Source: an uncultured Bacteroidales bacterium (lineage in GTDB: Bacteria > Bacteroidota > Bacteroidia > Bacteroidales > P3). Taken from it: 19,905 bases of DNA. Every line of letters begins with the position of its first letter. The stretch's first letter is position 1. The DNA lies in contig CAMNIH010000017.1 in assembly GCA_946540365.1 (NCBI GenBank), positions 1 to 19,905 of the forward strand, given 5' to 3'. Below are positions 17,981 through 19,905 of the stretch, in pieces. Position numbers and translations under genes: made by a program. The notes under the pieces are model-generated. The model ran no database searches. It saw only the letters and a list, made by a program, of their open reading frames with translations, and had not been told where the DNA came from.

Positions 17981-18061
17981 TCTCCGACCTCATACCTCCG
18001 ACCTCACACCTCCGACCTCATACCTCCAACCTCACACCTCCGACCTCATACCTCCGACCTT
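17981..18061 (-). repeat. 14-bp tandem array forming the right inverted repeat
   Basis: Nearly six units of CCTCCGACCTCATA run through this stretch; alternate units read CACA in place of CATA, and one has CCTCCAACC. The outer 32 bases (18029-18060) form the right inverted repeat. The array runs 16 bases into the 3' end of meaB. Confidence 0.92.
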
Positions 18062-19140
18062 AAAAGTTGGTCGGCGGCGGCGTAGGGAGTGATGCGGTTG
18101 TCGAGGATCTGCTGTTTGAGGGCTTCGATGCGCTCCTCGATGCCGGGGGCGGAGTAGAAGCGCTCACGCAGACCGTTCTCGATGGCCTCGGTCATGATGC
18201 GCAGGTTCTGTTGCTGCCGTTTGTGGTAGAAGTAGCCGTTCTGCTTGGTGAAGGTGACATACTCCATCACCGTGTTCCACAGTTCCTCGATGCCCTCCTT
18301 GGTGTAAGCCGAGCAGAGGGTCACCTTGACCGTCCATCCGCTGTCGGGCATGGGGAATAGGTGCAGGGCGTTGCGGTACTGGCTGGCGGCCAGCTGTGCC
18401 CGCTGGGGGTCGAGTTCGCACTTGTTGATGCTGATCATGTCGGCCATCTCCATGATGCCACGCTTGATGCCCTGCAGCTCGTCGCCGGCATTGGCCAGCT
18501 GGAGCAGCAGGAAGAAGTCCACCATCGAATGGGCTGCCACCTCGCTCTGTCCGACGCCGACGGTCTCGACGATGACCACGTCGAAGCCAGCCGCCTCGCA
18601 GAGGGTGATGATCTCGCGCGTCTTACGGGCCACGCCGCCCAGGCTCCCCGCCGAGGGGCTGGGCCGGATGAAGGCGTTGGGGTCCACGCTGAGTTCCTCC
18701 ATGCGCGTCTTGTCGCCCAGGATGCTGCCACGCGAGCGCTCGCTGCTGGGGTCGATGGCCAGCACTGCCACTTTGTGCCCGTGGCTGGTGAGGTGCTTGC
18801 CCAGGGCCTCGATAGTGGTGCTCTTGCCCACCCCCGGCACGCCGGTGATACCCAGACGCACACTCTTGCCGCTCAGCGGCAGGCAGCGTTCGATGACCTC
18901 CTGCGCTTTTTTCTGGTGGGCAAACAACGAACTCTCCACCAGCGTGATGGCACGGCTCAGCAGGGTACGGTCGCCATGGCGGATGCCGGACACCAACTCC
19001 TCGACCGACGGCTCCTGTCGGCGCAGGGCCCGCATGCGCTCCACATAGCTGTCGCTCACTTGATTCTGCGGCGTAGCGCCGGTGCCAGTCGACAGCGCCG
19101 ACTCATATTCAAAGTTGCTATACAGATGTTTGTCGTCCAT
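18046..19140 (-). CDS. meaB: Methylmalonyl-CoA mutase-associated GTPase MeaB
   Basis: MeaB (ArgK-type) is a GTPase that protects and reloads adenosylcobalamin in methylmalonyl-CoA mutase, which Bacteroidales use in propionate formation. The 364-residue product has Walker A GVPGVGKST at about 100-108, AIDPSSERSRGSILGDKTRM, VETVGVGQSEVA at 191-202 (Walker B/switch region) and the base-specificity motif NKCE at 239-242. In most relatives that last motif is NKxD; here the aspartate is glutamate. The last four codons (RSEV) and the TGA stop lie inside the 14-bp repeat array, so the natural C-terminus has probably been replaced. The mutase genes are not in this window. Confidence 0.94.
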   Translation of the reverse strand: MDDKHLYSNFEYESALSTGTGATPQNQVSDSYVERMRALRRQEPSVEELVSGIRHGDRTLLSRAITLVESSLFAHQKKAQEVIERCLPLSGKSVRLGITGVPGVGKSTTIEALGKHLTSHGHKVAVLAIDPSSERSRGSILGDKTRMEELSVDPNAFIRPSPSAGSLGGVARKTREIITLCEAAGFDVVIVETVGVGQSEVAAHSMVDFFLLLQLANAGDELQGIKRGIMEMADMISINKCELDPQRAQLAASQYRNALHLFPMPDSGWTVKVTLCSAYTKEGIEELWNTVMEYVTFTKQNGYFYHKRQQQNLRIMTEAIENGLRERFYSAPGIEERIEALKQQILDNRITPYAAADQLLRSEV

Positions 19141-19514
19141 AACTGATTAAAGAAACGGCGATGGCGGCGAAATATTGCACCGCCAACAGGAAATTTACAC
19201 CTCCTCAGCTCTCGGACAGCCATACTTTTTCTACCTTACCTTAACCATTGTTCGACTATACATTTACCATCATAGATGGTTAAACGATGGTCGAACGATG
19301 GTTGAATGATGGTCGAACTATGCTAGCAAAGGTGTGGCCATACCCGCCCAGATGCACCCCTACCGAAAGGCCAATTCGGATAAACACTTTTCAAAAAGGC
19401 GATCACCGCCAGAATTATTTTCAGTTCACACAATAAAACACTTCATACCTCGTTATAAAACAGATTAAAAAAGGAATAAATATCAGTAAAACAATAAAAA
19501 AACAACATCAAGTA
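19141..19514. other. 374-bp divergent intergenic region between meaB and gcvT
   Basis: I see no coding region here. It holds a 6-bp stem (19162-19167 with 19180-19185) near the meaB start, the 11-bp repeat array at 19276-19319 with an inverted partial copy at 19241-19256, a small dyad ACCATC/GATGGT at 19266-19280, and an AT-rich leader ahead of gcvT. I could not find a convincing TTTG/TAnnTTTG pair for either gene. Confidence 0.6.
19276..19319. repeat. 11-bp tandem repeat upstream of gcvT
   Basis: Four contiguous 11-base units: ATGGTTAAACG, ATGGTCGAACG, ATGGTTGAATG and ATGGTCGAACT. Sequence at 19241-19256 is an inverted near-copy, so the two parts could pair. The period is close to one helical turn. 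Confidence 0.85.
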
Positions 19515-19905
19515 ATGAAAACCACACCGTACACCGACCTTCACATCAAGCTCGGCGCCAAGATGGCCGAATTTGCGGGCTACAACATGCCCATCCAGTA
19601 CACCACCCTCATCGAGGAGCACAACAATGTGCGCAACAACGTGGGCGTGTTCGACGTGAGCCACATGGGCGAGTTCCGCGCCAAAGGCCCCATCGCCAAG
19701 CACTTCATGCAGTATGTGACCACCAACAACGTCGAGGACCTCTTCGACGGCAAGGTGCAGTACACCTGCCTGCCCAACGGCCAGGGTGGCGTGGTGGACG
19801 ACATGCTCGTCTATCGCGTCCATGACGACGAGTACTTCATGGTGCCCAACGCCGCCAACATCGACAAGGACTGGAAGTGGATGAGCCAGATTGCCGACAA
19901 GATGG
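19515..19905 (+). CDS. gcvT: Glycine cleavage system T protein, 3' end outside window
   Basis: GcvT is the aminomethyltransferase of the glycine cleavage system, passing the methylene group to tetrahydrofolate and releasing ammonia. The 130 visible residues start [26 protein letters not shown] and include [20 protein letters not shown] and [20 protein letters not shown], all characteristic of the N-terminal folate-binding half. A full-length protein is about 360 residues, so nearly two thirds lies beyond the window. It is divergent from meaB. Confidence 0.95.
   Translation, partial: MKTTPYTDLHIKLGAKMAEFAGYNMPIQYTTLIEEHNNVRNNVGVFDVSHMGEFRAKGPIAKHFMQYVTTNNVEDLFDGKVQYTCLPNGQGGVVDDMLVYRVHDDEYFMVPNAANIDKDWKWMSQIADKM

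Larger units (their letters stand above)
17573..18060 (-). mobile_element. Putative 488-bp cassette: S23-like gene between inverted repeats
   Basis: The unit consists of a 32-bp inverted repeat at each end and one 119-residue four-helix-bundle gene that fills almost all of the space between them. There is no transposase and no clear target-site duplication, so mobility is inferred only from the structure and from the way the ends intrude on meaB and hemW. In RNA the inverted repeats could pair into a long stem enclosing the gene, as in 23S rRNA intervening sequences that carry the same protein family. Confidence 0.55.

Noticed and set aside
17981..18061. CRISPR array
   Set aside because: The 14-bp units are contiguous with no spacers, and no cas gene is present.
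17560..18075. Target-site duplication around the four-helix-bundle cassette
   Set aside because: The bases next to the two inverted repeats do not match, so I see no duplication.

Overview
The window looks like a chromosomal segment from a member of the Bacteroidales; I cannot name the genus. Three things point there. The promoters fit the Bacteroidetes pattern (TTTG, a 19-20 base spacer, then TAnnTTTG). One large exported protein ends in a gliding-motility-type type IX secretion (T9SS) sorting domain. The rnfB-C-D-G-E order and the protein sequences are of Bacteroidales type. Most coding sequence is moderately GC-rich, with a clearly AT-richer patch at about 8140-10500.

Layout. 1-1112 (minus): ornithine aminotransferase, truncated at the window edge, with its own promoter. 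1203-6556 (minus): a tight operon dnaG - sigma54-type AAA+ regulator - aroA - miaA, with overlapping stop/start codons and a strong promoter just upstream of dnaG. 6776-10457 (minus): a 149-residue exported protein of unknown function followed by a 1065-residue T9SS type B cargo protein, closed by a 15-bp stem-loop. 10522-15002 (minus): the rnfBCDGE genes of the ferredoxin:NAD+ oxidoreductase, without rnfA. A divergent promoter region follows, then 15248-16510 (plus): a universal stress protein and a SPOR-domain protein. 16496-19140 (minus): meaB, a four-helix-bundle (S23-like) gene and hemW. 19515-19905 (plus): the start of gcvT.

The unusual part is a set of short tandem repeats of several unrelated families (periods 7, 9, 11, 14, about 21 and 22 bp) that sit at gene junctions and also inside hemW without breaking its frame. 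The most striking is a 488-bp unit at 17573-18060: the four-helix-bundle gene framed by 32-bp inverted repeats that match at 31 of 32 positions and are built from a 14-bp tandem motif. One repeat touches the hemW start codon; the other supplies the last four codons and the stop of meaB. This resembles the architecture of 23S rRNA intervening sequences, which carry the same protein family inside a long stem, but here it lies between protein-coding genes.

Functionally the rest is core metabolism: amino-acid and aromatic biosynthesis, replication priming, tRNA modification, energy conservation by Rnf, propionate-pathway cofactor maintenance (MeaB), heme handling (HemW) and glycine cleavage.
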